From NCBI GenBank assembly GCA_964580575.1, contig CAZOLJ010000026.1, forward strand, positions 1-51,002: a stretch of DNA of 51,002 nucleotides, given 5' to 3'. Positions within the stretch are counted from its first letter, which is position 1. Every line of letters starts with the position of its first letter. A program made the position numbers and the translations under genes. This DNA comes from CAVPDE01 sp964580575. Lineage in GTDB: Bacteria > Desulfobacterota > DSM-4660 > Desulfatiglandales > HGW-15. Below the pieces are notes generated by a model. It saw only the letters and a list, made by a program, of their open reading frames with translations, did no database searches and was not told the DNA's origin. Shown here piece after piece: positions 14,611 through 23,670 of the stretch.

Positions 14611-15312
14611 ATGTCAGAGCACGACCTTGGTGAACTGAGCACAAAACTCAATTATGAGTTTGCGAATCCGGAGCTTCTGGAGGAGGCCTTCAGACACTCC
14701 TCGTACGTGAATGAGATCGGGGGAAGCGGCCTGAAGGATAACGAGCGGCTTGAATTCCTCGGGGATGCGGTGCTGGATCTTGCCGTGAGCCACATCTTAA
14801 TGGAGCTTTTCCGGGAGGAAAAAGAAGGGGTTCTTTCGAAATGCAGAGCCGCCATCGTCAATGAGAAAGTCTTGGGCCAGGTGGCCAAGGAGCTGCGCCT
14901 CGGAGAATGCCTTCTCCTAGGGAAAGGCGAGGAGCTGTCGGGCGGACGGGAAAAAGCCTCGATCCTCGCCAATGTTCTGGAAGCCCTGATTGGTGCCCTA
15001 TATCTGGATGGCGGGTTTTCGAAAACCAAAGACATCATTCACCGCCTGTTCGTTCCTGTGCTCGGCAGGATCGAGATCGAGTCCATTCTCGATGACTTCA
15101 AAAGCGTGCTTCAGGAATTCACCCAGGAGGCCTACAAGGACCGGCCGGATTATGTGATGATCGGCGAGAGCGGACCGGCCCATGATAAGGTCTTCAGAGT
15201 GGCAGTTTATGTGCAGGGCAAGCTCATGGCCGAAGCGGAAGGTAGAAGCAAGAAGGAAGCGGAGCAGAAAGCGGCAAGGGAGACTTTCTTTTGTTTGACG
15301 AAAAGCCTCTAA
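14611..15312 (+). CDS. rnc: ribonuclease III
   Basis: 233 residues. The RNase III signature NERLEFLGDAVLDL is intact, with the second acidic cluster in ANVLEALIGALYLDGG; the C-terminal dsRNA-binding domain (from ~155, DFKSVLQEFTQEAY … SKKEAEQKAARETF) is complete. Cleaves double-stranded RNA in rRNA processing and mRNA decay. ATG 14611 was chosen; an in-frame GTG at 14602 is possible. The 3' end overlaps the next gene by 22 bp, and era follows, the common rnc-era arrangement with a radical SAM gene in between. Confidence 0.96.
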   Translation: MSEHDLGELSTKLNYEFANPELLEEAFRHSSYVNEIGGSGLKDNERLEFLGDAVLDLAVSHILMELFREEKEGVLSKCRAAIVNEKVLGQVAKELRLGECLLLGKGEELSGGREKASILANVLEALIGALYLDGGFSKTKDIIHRLFVPVLGRIEIESILDDFKSVLQEFTQEAYKDRPDYVMIGESGPAHDKVFRVAVYVQGKLMAEAEGRSKKEAEQKAARETFFCLTKSL

Positions 15313-16319
15313 TTGTACCCATCTTTATTCCGAATCAGGGTTGCCCTCACCGGTGCGTGTTCTGCGATCAGGAAAAAATTACCTCCCAGCCGTCCCGGCC
15401 GGTGAGCGGCCAAACCGTCCGCGACCTTCTCGATCTAGCCAGAAGTTCAAGTTCATTTGCCGGAAGAAAACATCGGGAGATCGCTTTCTATGGCGGGACG
15501 TTTGCGAGCCTTCCTGAGCCAAAAATCCGGGAACTCCTCGGGGTGGTTGCCCCCTACCTGCGGGAAGGGAGCTTTCATTCGGTAAGGGTGTCCACTCGTC
15601 CTGATTCGCTCGATGAGAAGAAGACGGCCCTTTTGAGAGGGCTTGGGGTGTCCACGGTCGAACTGGGCGCGCAAAGCCTGGATGATGAGGTTCTGAGAAG
15701 GACCCGGCGCGGCTACCGTGCAGAGGACACGGAAAGGACCGCAACCCTGCTCAAGCAGCAGGGGTTCAGCGTCGGTATCCAACTGATGCCCGGGCTGCCC
15801 GGCGATTCTGCCGAGAGGTTCTCGGCTACCGTCCAAAAGGTCATCCGGATCAAACCGGATATGGTCAGGCTCTACCCCGTGGTCGTTATTCGAGGCACAG
15901 AGCTGGCCCAATGGGCTGAGAGCGGGAAGTATCAGGCTCTCACCCTGAGAGAAGCGGTTCGGATCTGCGCCGATAGTTGCCTTTGCCTGGAAGAAGCGGG
16001 CATTCCGGTGATCCGCATAGGGCTCATGACGTCTGCCTCTTTACGCGAGAAAGGGCAGGTTCTGGACGGGCCGTGGCACGAGAGTTTCGGGCACCTGGTG
16101 CGTTCGGAGATTTACCATCAGAGAATGGAAGCCTTTCTGCCGGGGCTGGGTGAAGCGAAAAAAATCACTATTCGAATCCCCTCAAGAGATATTTCTCTAC
16201 TGAGAGGGTACAGGAATGAGGGGGTGCGACGGATCGAGAAAAAGACAAAAGCGACCATTGATGGGGTCTTGCCCGACGATTCCCTAGCGTCAGGAAGCAT
16301 TGCGGTGGAAATCCAATGA
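15291..16319 (+). CDS. radical SAM protein, Elp3-like
   Basis: 342 residues from a TTG start inside the end of rnc. Cys18, Cys22 and Cys25 (GCPHRCVFCDQ) bind the 4Fe-4S cluster. AFYGGTFASLP, VSTRPDSLDEKK, VELGAQSLDDEVL and VGIQLMPGLPGDS are typical of the Elp3/YhcC-type radical SAM branch. No acetyltransferase domain follows, so it is not a full Elp3. In Deltaproteobacteria such genes often stand between rnc and era; a role in RNA modification is plausible from relatives and neighbours but not shown. The start codon is weak, in keeping with translational coupling. Confidence 0.9.
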   Translation: MFDEKPLIVPIFIPNQGCPHRCVFCDQEKITSQPSRPVSGQTVRDLLDLARSSSSFAGRKHREIAFYGGTFASLPEPKIRELLGVVAPYLREGSFHSVRVSTRPDSLDEKKTALLRGLGVSTVELGAQSLDDEVLRRTRRGYRAEDTERTATLLKQQGFSVGIQLMPGLPGDSAERFSATVQKVIRIKPDMVRLYPVVVIRGTELAQWAESGKYQALTLREAVRICADSCLCLEEAGIPVIRIGLMTSASLREKGQVLDGPWHESFGHLVRSEIYHQRMEAFLPGLGEAKKITIRIPSRDISLLRGYRNEGVRRIEKKTKATIDGVLPDDSLASGSIAVEIQ

Positions 16320-17200
16320 AGTTCTTATCCGGCTTTATTGCTATTGTCGGTCCCCCCAATGTGGGCAAATCCACACTTCTCAATCGCATCCTCGGCAAAA
16401 AAGTCGCTATTGTTTCTCCGAAACCGCAAACCACGCGCAACCGCATCACGGGCATCTATCATGAATCAGGATGCCAGATGGTGTTCATGGACACACCGGG
16501 GATTCACAAGACGGAGACTCCTCTTCACAGGAGCATGGTCAGCTCCGCTCAGTCGGTCTTTAAGGAGGTGGACCTCCTTGTGCTCCTGATTGAAATGCGT
16601 CATCCCAATGTCCCTGAGATTCCCATGATCTTAAACACCATCAGGAAGGCAAAGAAGCCATCCCTGCTGGTCATCAACAAAATTGACAAGGGGCCGAAAG
16701 AAAAGCTACTACCCATCATCGCCGAATACAGCGAAACCCGGTCCTTCAGATCCATCATCCCGATTTCGGCTCTCACCGGGGACGGCGTGGAAAAGCTTCT
16801 GCAAGAGCTGAAATCCATGCTCAGGGAGGGCCCTGCCTTTTTCCCTGAGGACGTGCAGACCGATCAGTCCGAATCGTTTCTGGTCTCGGAGATGATTCGG
16901 GAGAAGATCTTTCTCCACACCCGGCAGGAACTGCCTTACTCCAGTGCCGTGACGGTCGAGCGTTTGGAGGAACTGCCCGAACGAGACCTGGTTTCGATTT
17001 CTGCAAGAATCCGCGTGGAATCGGAATCTCAGAAAGGGATCCTCATCGGTCAGGGGGGGAAAATGATCAAGAAGATCGGACAGGCTGCTAGAGAAGATCT
17101 GGAGAGTTTTTTCGGGAGCCGTGTCTTCCTGGAACTGCTCGTGAAGGTGGACAAAAACTGGAGTAAGGATCCTCGCAGCCTCAGGCGGCTGGGTTACTAA
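16316..17200 (+). CDS. era: GTPase Era
   Basis: 294 residues, start overlapping the preceding stop (ATGA). G1 GPPNVGKS, G2 PQTTRNR, G3 DTPGIH, G4 NKID and G5 SALTG are all present. The C-terminal KH domain (GILIGQGGKMIKKIGQAAREDLE) is intact, as is the family end SLRRLGY. Era binds the 3' end of 16S rRNA and helps mature the 30S subunit. Followed by a clear terminator, so the rnc-radical SAM-era operon ends here. Confidence 0.97.
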   Translation: MKFLSGFIAIVGPPNVGKSTLLNRILGKKVAIVSPKPQTTRNRITGIYHESGCQMVFMDTPGIHKTETPLHRSMVSSAQSVFKEVDLLVLLIEMRHPNVPEIPMILNTIRKAKKPSLLVINKIDKGPKEKLLPIIAEYSETRSFRSIIPISALTGDGVEKLLQELKSMLREGPAFFPEDVQTDQSESFLVSEMIREKIFLHTRQELPYSSAVTVERLEELPERDLVSISARIRVESESQKGILIGQGGKMIKKIGQAAREDLESFFGSRVFLELLVKVDKNWSKDPRSLRRLGY

Positions 17201-17207
17201 ATGAAAA

Positions 17208-17240
17208 AAACCGATTTGCTCATCGCCGATCGGTTTCTTT
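17208..17240 (+). terminator. Rho-independent terminator after era
   Basis: AAACCGAT (17208-17215) pairs with ATCGGTTT (17229-17236), followed by a T-rich tail (CTTTCTT). Confidence 0.75.
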
Positions 17241-17467
17241 CTTAGGAGGAAAGAGTTCAATTTCTTGACCTATGAAATATGCAAAAGCCTTGCCAAACAT
17301 GGCAGGCAAGAGGCTTCTACTGTAATATGCTGTTATGTTTATCTTATTTTGATGGTGCCTCACGGCCCTTCCCCTCCGTCTTCTTCTATCAGGTACAGGA
17401 TTTTGTACCGATAATGCGACCCCGGTGGCCCTTTTGATATAACTGCATGATATTGCTATATAAAATT

Positions 17468-17508
17468 AAGTACAACTTGTTGAACCGTTACACAGAGATG
17501 TTGTACTT
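17468..17508 (-). terminator. candidate terminator of the two-component operon
   Basis: AAGTACAAC (17468-17476) and GTTGTACTT (17500-17508) are perfect inverted repeats; read on the minus strand the hairpin is followed by AATTTTATAT. One arm lies in the last codons of the response regulator. The 23-nt loop is long, so efficiency is uncertain. Confidence 0.45.
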
Positions 17509-18840
17509 TTTCATCTTGTGCTGAATCAAGCTCTTGGTGATGCCGAGTTGATCGGCTGCGTGGGCCTGAACATTTCCGCTCTGCTTGAGTGCCCTGCGGA
17601 TGAGCTTTTCCTCGATTTCCTCCAGAGTGCTCTGCAGAGGCGCCTCTGGCGGGATAAAGCGATCGACGTCCAGGTTTTCCTTCGCTTTGGTGAACTCGAC
17701 GGGCAGATCTTTTAAGTCGATTAGATTCCCCGAATTCAGGACCACCGCTCTTTCGATCACATTCTCCAGTTCTCTAATGTTCCCCGGCCAGCTGTAAGTG
17801 TAGAAAGCCTCCCAGGCCTGGGGGGTCAATTCGATTTTTCTGCCGCCGTATTTCTCGATGAAATGGGTCACAAGGAGGCGGACGTCCTCCATTCGCTCAC
17901 GGAGCGGGGGCACCTCGATATGAATCACGTTTAGGCGGTAAAACAGATCTTCCCTGAACACCCCGGAGGCCACGTCTTCCTTCAGATTCCGGTTGGAGGC
18001 GGACAACACCCTCACATCGACTTTGATGGTCTTTGTCCCGCCGACTCGTTCAAATTCCATTTCCTGCAGGACCCTGAGGAGCTTCACTTGCAGCGAGGGA
18101 GACATGTCCCCTATTTCATCCAGGAAAAGAGAGCCGCCATCCGCCAGTTCAAATCGCCCCTTTTTCATTGCCATGGCGCCGGTAAAAGCCCCTTTCTCAT
18201 GACCGAAGAGCTCGCTTTCCAGGAGGGTTTCGGCAAGGGCGCCGCAATTGACCGAGATAAAGGGCCTGTCCTTTCTTAGACTCTCATAATGGATCGCCTT
18301 GGCGATCAATTCTTTCCCTGTGCCGGAGGGTCCGGTGATCAGGACCGATGCCTTGGACTGGGCCACCTTGCCGATCAGGTCATAAACCCTCAACATTGGT
18401 TTGCTCTTTCCCACAATGTTCCTGTACCCGTGGCGCTCGGAAAGAGCTTCGCTCAGCCTGCGGTTTTCCTTGAGCAAACGATAATTCTCAAGGGCCTTGC
18501 GTAGGGTCAGCTTCAGCTCTTCGTTTTGAAAGGGTTTGGTAATGTAGTCATAGGCATGTTTTTTCATGGCCTCCACAGCCATTTCGATCGTCCCGTACGC
18601 CGTCATCATGATGACGGGCACTTCGGGCTTTATCTTCTTGGCCTCCTCGAGAAGCTCCATGCCGGACATTCCCGGCATTTTCATGTCCGTGAGCACAAGA
18701 TCCACATCGGCTTCCTGAAGAAGGCGAAGGGCTTCCTGTGCCTTGTCCGAGGTCACGATCTCATACCCCTCCGGACTCAAGAGGGCTTCGAGAACCACGA
18801 GATAGTTTTTTTCGTCATCCACAATCAAAAGGGTGTCCAT
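17488..18840 (-). CDS. NtrC-family response regulator (sigma-54 activator)
   Basis: 450 residues. Receiver domain (1-~115) with acidic pocket DDE and phosphorylation site Asp52 (DLVLTDMKMPG), Thr in MMTAYGT and Lys in ITKPFQ. AAA+ domain with GPSGTGKE, GAFTGA and GGSLFLDEIGDM, then a Fis-like HTH (GNVQAHAADQLGITKSLIQHKMKKY). Phosphorylated by the kinase encoded 18 bp upstream in the same operon, it should activate a sigma-54 promoter; no -24/-12 site was found near these two genes, so the target is elsewhere. Confidence 0.95.
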   Translation of the reverse strand: MDTLLIVDDEKNYLVVLEALLSPEGYEIVTSDKAQEALRLLQEADVDLVLTDMKMPGMSGMELLEEAKKIKPEVPVIMMTAYGTIEMAVEAMKKHAYDYITKPFQNEELKLTLRKALENYRLLKENRRLSEALSERHGYRNIVGKSKPMLRVYDLIGKVAQSKASVLITGPSGTGKELIAKAIHYESLRKDRPFISVNCGALAETLLESELFGHEKGAFTGAMAMKKGRFELADGGSLFLDEIGDMSPSLQVKLLRVLQEMEFERVGGTKTIKVDVRVLSASNRNLKEDVASGVFREDLFYRLNVIHIEVPPLRERMEDVRLLVTHFIEKYGGRKIELTPQAWEAFYTYSWPGNIRELENVIERAVVLNSGNLIDLKDLPVEFTKAKENLDVDRFIPPEAPLQSTLEEIEEKLIRRALKQSGNVQAHAADQLGITKSLIQHKMKKYNISV

Positions 18841-18858
18841 GACATTCTTCCCATGTCG

Positions 18859-20286
18859 CTAGGATGGCCTGGGCAAAAGGATTTCCACTTTTGTGCCTTT
18901 ACCTTCCCGGCTTTCGATCGCGATCGTTCCCTTGTGCCCTTCAATGATTTTTCGAACAATGGAAAGGCCGAGACCCGTTCCCTTGTCCTTGGTGGTAAAA
19001 AAGGGGTTGAAGATCCGTTTCAGGTTTTCCTGACTGATTCCGCATCCCGTGTCTTCAATCTCTATGTAAAAACCCTCCTTGTCCTCGCGGACGTGGACAT
19101 CGATTCTTCCCCCGTTTTCCATAGACTGAGACGCATTGATGAAAATGTTCAAAAAGGCGCGGTAAAGCTGGCCATGATCCGCCATGAGCGTGAGGGGAGC
19201 GCCATCAAGCTCAGCCTTGACGGCAATGCCTCTTTTGTCCAGCTCAGGCCGAAGAAAATCCATGTTCTTTTCAATAATGCTTCTAAGGTCGCATTCCCGG
19301 AGATCCGGGGTCTGAGGCCGAGCGAAGTCAAGGAACTCGGTCACAATTCTGTTCAGCCGCGTCGATTCCTCCGTGATGACCGAGGAAAGCTTTCGGTGGG
19401 TGTCACCGGCTTCTGGAAGGGTCCCCATGAGTTCGGCCGTGCTCCGGATGATCCCGAGAGGATTCTTGATCTCGTGGGAGACCGCGGCGATCATCTCCCC
19501 CAGCGCGGCCAGTCGCTCGGACTGATGCAACTGGTCCTCGAGCTCCCGCTGGGCCCGGGCCCTCTCGTCAATCATTCTCTCTGCTTTCTGAACGATCAGG
19601 AGAAGAGCGAGAAAGATCAGCCCCATGAAGGCTAGGGAGATCCCTAAGACGAGGTATTGAAATCGCACAATGGACTTGTACTCTTCGCTCATATCCTGAA
19701 TCAGTTCAAAAACTCCTCCCACCTGAGCCGTGCTGGAGTAAGGATTGAGCCCGGTGAAGGGGATGAAGGTCCTGAGTTTCTTTTGTCCACCGAGGAGGTC
19801 TATGCCCAGCCCCCAAAGGTCGAAGATATTTGCCGTCACAGAGGAGGAGCTCTCTCCCTCCACCGCCTGTCGGTAGCCCATGTTCTCCGTTACCTTCTGC
19901 CCGATCAGGGTTCTATCTGTGCTGTAGGCGATGACGCCTTTTGAAATATCGTAGATATTGACGACATCCACGTTGAACCCATGGAGGGTATTTTTCACCA
20001 CCTGATCCATAAGATTATACTGGTTGGAATCGCTGAGCTTGATACCACCGAAGCGGTTCACGACAGGAACGACAAAACTCTGAAACACCTGATGATTGAG
20101 ATTCTTGCCAATGAGTAGGGCGGTGTTCTGATAGCTCGTGAGAAGAGTCTCTTTCGCTTCCTGGGACAAGACCACGGAGAAGGGGAAGCTGAAGATAGCG
20201 AGCACAATGAAACTGGCCCAGGCGAAAAATTTGACCAGCCTAAACTGTTTGCTATCCTGCGGTTTATGCTGAAGACTTGTTTCCAT
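18859..20286 (-). CDS. membrane sensor histidine kinase
   Basis: About 475 residues from ATG 20286; ATG 20331 is also in frame and neither has a strong ribosome binding site. One transmembrane helix near the N-terminus (FAWASFIVLAIFSFPFSVVL), a ~190-residue extracytoplasmic sensor, a second helix (LGISLAFMGLIFLALLLIV), a HisKA domain with His in AAVSHEIKNPLGIIRS, and HATPase_c with DTGCGIS and GTGLGLSIV. The layout matches the kinases that pair with NtrC-type regulators such as ZraS/AtoS relatives. The sensed signal cannot be told from the sequence. Confidence 0.93.
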   Translation of the reverse strand: METSLQHKPQDSKQFRLVKFFAWASFIVLAIFSFPFSVVLSQEAKETLLTSYQNTALLIGKNLNHQVFQSFVVPVVNRFGGIKLSDSNQYNLMDQVVKNTLHGFNVDVVNIYDISKGVIAYSTDRTLIGQKVTENMGYRQAVEGESSSSVTANIFDLWGLGIDLLGGQKKLRTFIPFTGLNPYSSTAQVGGVFELIQDMSEEYKSIVRFQYLVLGISLAFMGLIFLALLLIVQKAERMIDERARAQRELEDQLHQSERLAALGEMIAAVSHEIKNPLGIIRSTAELMGTLPEAGDTHRKLSSVITEESTRLNRIVTEFLDFARPQTPDLRECDLRSIIEKNMDFLRPELDKRGIAVKAELDGAPLTLMADHGQLYRAFLNIFINASQSMENGGRIDVHVREDKEGFYIEIEDTGCGISQENLKRIFNPFFTTKDKGTGLGLSIVRKIIEGHKGTIAIESREGKGTKVEILLPRPS

Positions 20287-20426
20287 AAGATGAGCGCTCT
20301 GCAAAGAGGCGGTTCCTCTAAACAGGGACATTCTCTTTATACACCAAAGACCCTGCCCGCGTAAAGGGGTCGTCCCGATTGACCCTTCGACGCCGCCTAG
20401 GCAGCGCTCAGGGTCAACCCTGAGCA

Positions 20427-20450
20427 CGCCCTGTGCGGAAACACGGGGCG
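20427..20450. repeat. CCCYGTG-GGAAA-CACGGGG hairpin, copy 1
   Basis: CGCCCTGTG and CACGGGGCG form a 9-bp stem (one G-T) around CGGAAA. The same motif is at 29319-29338. A separate imperfect dyad (TGACCCT…AGGGTCA) lies just before it. It sits between the divergent kinase and radical SAM genes. Confidence 0.6.
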
Positions 20451-20503
20451 GCCGATGGGTTGACTTGGGAACCGAGGGATTGTATGAGTCAGACAGGCAA
20501 CCT

Positions 20504-21799
20504 ATGAAAAGAAAACAGAACAGTCAGCCCGATCTCCCCTTTATGCTCTATGCGGACAGCAAGGGCCGAATATTCGAGCATCCTCGATACCGGATGGCGG
20601 GGTTTTCAGGAAGCGCTCCTGCCCCTTTGGAGGAAGCTGATCTCATTCCCATGCCCGAATTCAGCAAGCTTTTCTTCATCCCGGATTGCCCCCCTGTAGG
20701 GCTGGACCCTGAGACAGGCCAATACAGAACAGTCCCGAAAGTGAAAATCAACGGGATAACGGAAAGGTGCTTCGGCGTCGCAGCGTTTTTGGAGCCTGGG
20801 ATCGTACGAACCCATGTTCCGGCTGTGGACTACAGTCCAAAGGATTATCTCCTTCCCATGTGGGCCTACACGGCCGTAGGGTTCAGGGAAGGTCGCTACT
20901 GGGCTTCAGGGTTCAGAATCGAATACAATCCCAAGTGGGACCCCCGCCATTACGACGACAGAAAACTGGTTTCTGCCATCAGAAGCTACAGAAAGAAGCA
21001 TGGGCAAGGGCCGCTCCTGGAGCACCTTTTCGCCTGTGCGACCAACAATCACTGCTTTGCAGCAAAGAATCTTTTCCTGAAGCGCTGGGAGGCCCCCTTG
21101 CCTGTGAGCCGAGGATGCAACTCGGAATGCCTGGGCTGTCTTTCTCTCCAGAAGGACCCTTCCTGCACAGCCTCCCACCAAAGGATCTCCTTCAAGCCCA
21201 CAGTGAAAGAAATCGTCTCTCTTGCGGTGAGGCATCTTGATCAGGCGCAGGAAGCTATTGTCAGCTTTGGCCAGGGCTGCGAAGGGGAGCCCCTGACCGA
21301 GCACGAGCTGATCGCGGAGAGCATACGGAAAATCAGAGAGAAAAGCTCCAAAGGAACGATCAATCTGAACACCAACGCAAGCTGGCCCGATCGCGTTCGC
21401 AGAATCGCGGAAGCCGGGCTCGACTCCATACGCATCAGCATGAACAGCGCTCGGCGGGAGCTCTATCATGCCTACTACAGACCCAGGGACTACGACTTCG
21501 ACGATGTGGTGTCCTCCGTCGAGCTGTCCAGAAAAAAGGGCCTCTACACCATGATCAATTACCTCGTGTTTCCCGGGGTCACGGACCAGGAAGACGAAGT
21601 CGAGGCGCTCATCGATCTGATCCGAAAGACAGGGATCAACTTCGTTCACCTGAAAAATCTCTGCATTGATCCGCAGCTCTACATGGCAAAGATGCCGAAA
21701 GGAAGGTCCAAGGCGGTTGGAATGAAAAGAATGGTTTCTCTGCTGAAGCAGGAATTCCCTAAGCTCGAGCTGGGGTATTTCAATCAACCGGTCAGGTAG
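20504..21799 (+). CDS. radical SAM protein with long N-terminal domain, function unknown
   Basis: 431 residues from ATG 20504 (TTG 20465 also in frame). The cluster cysteines (C-x3-C-x2-C, about 205-212, RGCNSECLGCLS) lie in the middle, after a ~200-residue N-terminal region that I do not recognise (LPFMLYADSKGRIFEHP…, with many aromatic residues). The catalytic half has SFGQGCEGEPLTE, GTINLNTNAS, LDSIRISMNSARRE and a C-terminal MINYLVFPGVTD. The EGEPL block resembles the GGEPL SAM-contact motif. Monocistronic. It is a stand-alone enzyme; neither substrate nor pathway is evident from neighbours. Confidence 0.85.
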   Translation: MKRKQNSQPDLPFMLYADSKGRIFEHPRYRMAGFSGSAPAPLEEADLIPMPEFSKLFFIPDCPPVGLDPETGQYRTVPKVKINGITERCFGVAAFLEPGIVRTHVPAVDYSPKDYLLPMWAYTAVGFREGRYWASGFRIEYNPKWDPRHYDDRKLVSAIRSYRKKHGQGPLLEHLFACATNNHCFAAKNLFLKRWEAPLPVSRGCNSECLGCLSLQKDPSCTASHQRISFKPTVKEIVSLAVRHLDQAQEAIVSFGQGCEGEPLTEHELIAESIRKIREKSSKGTINLNTNASWPDRVRRIAEAGLDSIRISMNSARRELYHAYYRPRDYDFDDVVSSVELSRKKGLYTMINYLVFPGVTDQEDEVEALIDLIRKTGINFVHLKNLCIDPQLYMAKMPKGRSKAVGMKRMVSLLKQEFPKLELGYFNQPVR

Positions 21800-21802
21800 G
21801 AA

Positions 21803-21890
21803 GTAATCAGTCATCAGTGATCAGTAAATGGCAGTGCAAAACAGTGGTTTATTAGTGTTTCGCCCCTACTGATCACTGGTCACTGATTAC
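21803..21890. repeat. 24-bp imperfect inverted repeat
   Basis: Positions 21803-21826 and 21867-21890 are reverse complements with two mismatches, built from GATCAGT / ACTGATC units, separated by 40 nt. A further partial unit (TGATCACTGG) follows. Such CAGTGATCAGT strings are dispersed intergenic repeats; function unknown. Confidence 0.65.
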
Positions 21891-21898
21891 TGATCACT

Positions 21899-21925
21899 GG
21901 TCTTTAGGGCTTTGCCCTAAAGACC
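21899..21925. terminator. 12-bp perfect palindrome shared by two convergent genes
   Basis: GGTCTTTAGGGC, loop TTT, GCCCTAAAGACC. It overlaps the last three codons and the stop of purD (minus strand) and lies 100 bp after the radical SAM gene. The very stable hairpin between convergent genes suggests a bidirectional terminator, though there is no T-run. Confidence 0.5.
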
Positions 21926-23275
21926 TATCCCCTGGCGGAAGCGCATGCAGTTAGCATTCTCGTTGTAGTGATCGAGGAAAGCGATTTTGCGAACGTTCCT
22001 GTAAGCCTTGTCTCTTGCTGCCTCCAAGGTGGCATCTCCCGCAACCACATGGAGAACCCTTCCGCCGTAAGTGACGAGGCCCTTTTCAGGGTCTTCATCC
22101 ACACCGGCGAAGTACAGGGCAATGCCCCTTTCCATGTCATCGAGGCCGGCAATGCGGTGGCCTTTGCCGTAGCGGCCCGGATACCCCTTGTTCCACCCTC
22201 TCGATGCTTTGGACCGTCCTTCCATGGCAATCACATCCACATAGTGCTGCTGGTTCCAGACCTGCTTGATGCGGTCGAGCGTCCCTTCCCAGACAGCCGT
22301 TCCCAGCTCGAAGAGATCCGTGCTGAGTTTCCTACCCAGGACTTCCCATTCCGGATCTCCGTGCCTCACATTGATTTCAAACACGTCGAGACGATCGTAG
22401 GGGTCCAGGTTAAGGCCGAAGTAGAGCACGCCCTTGTAGGCCCAGCCGAGCTGGTTGTAAACGGCGTTGACCGTAGGGTTCACGATTTCCTTGATGATCC
22501 GGTTGACGAGCCATGGACTCAGGAGCTTATGAGGACAGTAACACCCTGTCCCTCCGGTGTTCAGATTCCCTCCGAACTCCTGAATAGCCGCAACGTTCTC
22601 AGGGTCAAAAGCAGGCTTGTAGTCCTGGGCGAACATCTTGAGAGGCAGGACATGACGGCCGTCCAGGTAGGCAAAAAAGGAGATCTCCGTTCCATACTTC
22701 CTTTCCTCGATGACCACCCGGTTCCCTGAATCGCCGAAGATCTTCTCGACCATGAGGCTCTGAACAGCGGCTTCAGCATCCTGCACGTCGTCGCAGACAA
22801 GGGCTCCCTTTCCAGCAGCTAGGCCGTTTGCTTTGACCACGACCTGGTACCCGATGTTGCGCACGTACTCTTTCGCCTTTTCCGGATCGTCAAAGACCTG
22901 GTATTCGGGTTTGGGGACACCGACATTTCTGAGCAGATCGTCGGTGAAGGCTCTGTCGCTCTCCAGTCGACTGAAAGCCTTCTTGGGGCCCACGGTCCTG
23001 ATCCCCCGCTGATTGAGGATGTCGATCAAGCCCTCCTCCAAGGGGTTTTCCGATCCCACATCAACGAGATCGACTCCTTTTTCCATGCAGAAGTCAGCGA
23101 CCTGGCTGAAGTCGGCGAGTTTCACGAGCTCGATGAGGCCCCGCTTGCCCTTGGAAGTATAATTCACCCCGGGATTGCCCGGCGTGAAATAGACCTTGTC
23201 CACGTGTTGACTGTCCGCATAAGTGTCAGCCAGGCAGTGATCCCTGCCGCCGGAACCATAAACCAGTACTTTCAT
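21917..23275 (-). CDS. purD: divergent phosphoribosylamine-glycine ligase
   Basis: 452 residues, a little longer than usual PurD (~425). ATP-grasp order is kept: VLVYGSGGRDHCLA, TPGNPGV, ENPLEEGLIDIL, VGPKKAFSRLESDRAF, VVVKANGLAAGKGALV, and the metal-binding FEINVRHGDPE. Several canonical positions differ: GSGGREHAL is GSGGRDHCL, GMGAYSP is GGTGCYCP and RFGDPETQ is RHGDPEWE. It would form glycinamide ribonucleotide in purine synthesis, but the drift and the absence of other pur genes leave room for a paralogue with another amine substrate. A strong sigma-70 promoter lies upstream. Confidence 0.82.
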   Translation of the reverse strand: MKVLVYGSGGRDHCLADTYADSQHVDKVYFTPGNPGVNYTSKGKRGLIELVKLADFSQVADFCMEKGVDLVDVGSENPLEEGLIDILNQRGIRTVGPKKAFSRLESDRAFTDDLLRNVGVPKPEYQVFDDPEKAKEYVRNIGYQVVVKANGLAAGKGALVCDDVQDAEAAVQSLMVEKIFGDSGNRVVIEERKYGTEISFFAYLDGRHVLPLKMFAQDYKPAFDPENVAAIQEFGGNLNTGGTGCYCPHKLLSPWLVNRIIKEIVNPTVNAVYNQLGWAYKGVLYFGLNLDPYDRLDVFEINVRHGDPEWEVLGRKLSTDLFELGTAVWEGTLDRIKQVWNQQHYVDVIAMEGRSKASRGWNKGYPGRYGKGHRIAGLDDMERGIALYFAGVDEDPEKGLVTYGGRVLHVVAGDATLEAARDKAYRNVRKIAFLDHYNENANCMRFRQGIGL

Positions 23276-23670
23276 GATGCCCTATCCTGATTTCGATGAC
23301 GTGAACCTAAACGGTCTCAAGTATTTGCCGGAGTATAGGGGGGAGCCTTTACTGTGTCAAGGATAGAACACCGCAGCTTTTCTCTCGATTCTTCGACCAC
23401 TTCTCTTTAAACTCCGTGGAACCGCAGGGTTTCAACCAATAGGGCTTGCTTTTGAACCAGGTTTCGTTTCTCGACGAGCAAGCCGGTCAACTTATCAGCG
23501 TAACCGATACAGCCAACCAAGAACGTCCCCTGTTTCCACTGAGGCAGACAAATCTTACCCCCGGGAGGTCTCTCATGCGCTCTGCCCGACGGTGGAGCTG
23601 AGGGGAGACTAATCGACCCTGACCGCATGGGAGCCGCCGTCGCCTTTCAGGTTATGGCGGGCCAGGGAAG
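23276..23670. other. intergenic stretch with purD promoter
   Basis: Apart from the promoter at 23332-23360 nothing convincing is seen. The minus-strand frame 23407-23628 has no recognisable family. Confidence 0.4.
23332..23360 (-). promoter_or_regulatory. sigma-70 promoter of purD
   Basis: On the minus strand TTGACA, 17 bp, TATACT: near-perfect consensus with ideal spacing, about 50 nt before the purD start. Confidence 0.85.

Noticed and set aside
18526..19635. 369-residue plus-strand frame opposite the response regulator and kinase
   Set aside because: Spans two well-identified genes on the other strand; no domain.
21801..21890. CRISPR array in the repeated CAGTGATCAGT strings
   Set aside because: Units are ~11 bp, irregular and inverted; no constant repeat-spacer pattern and no cas genes.
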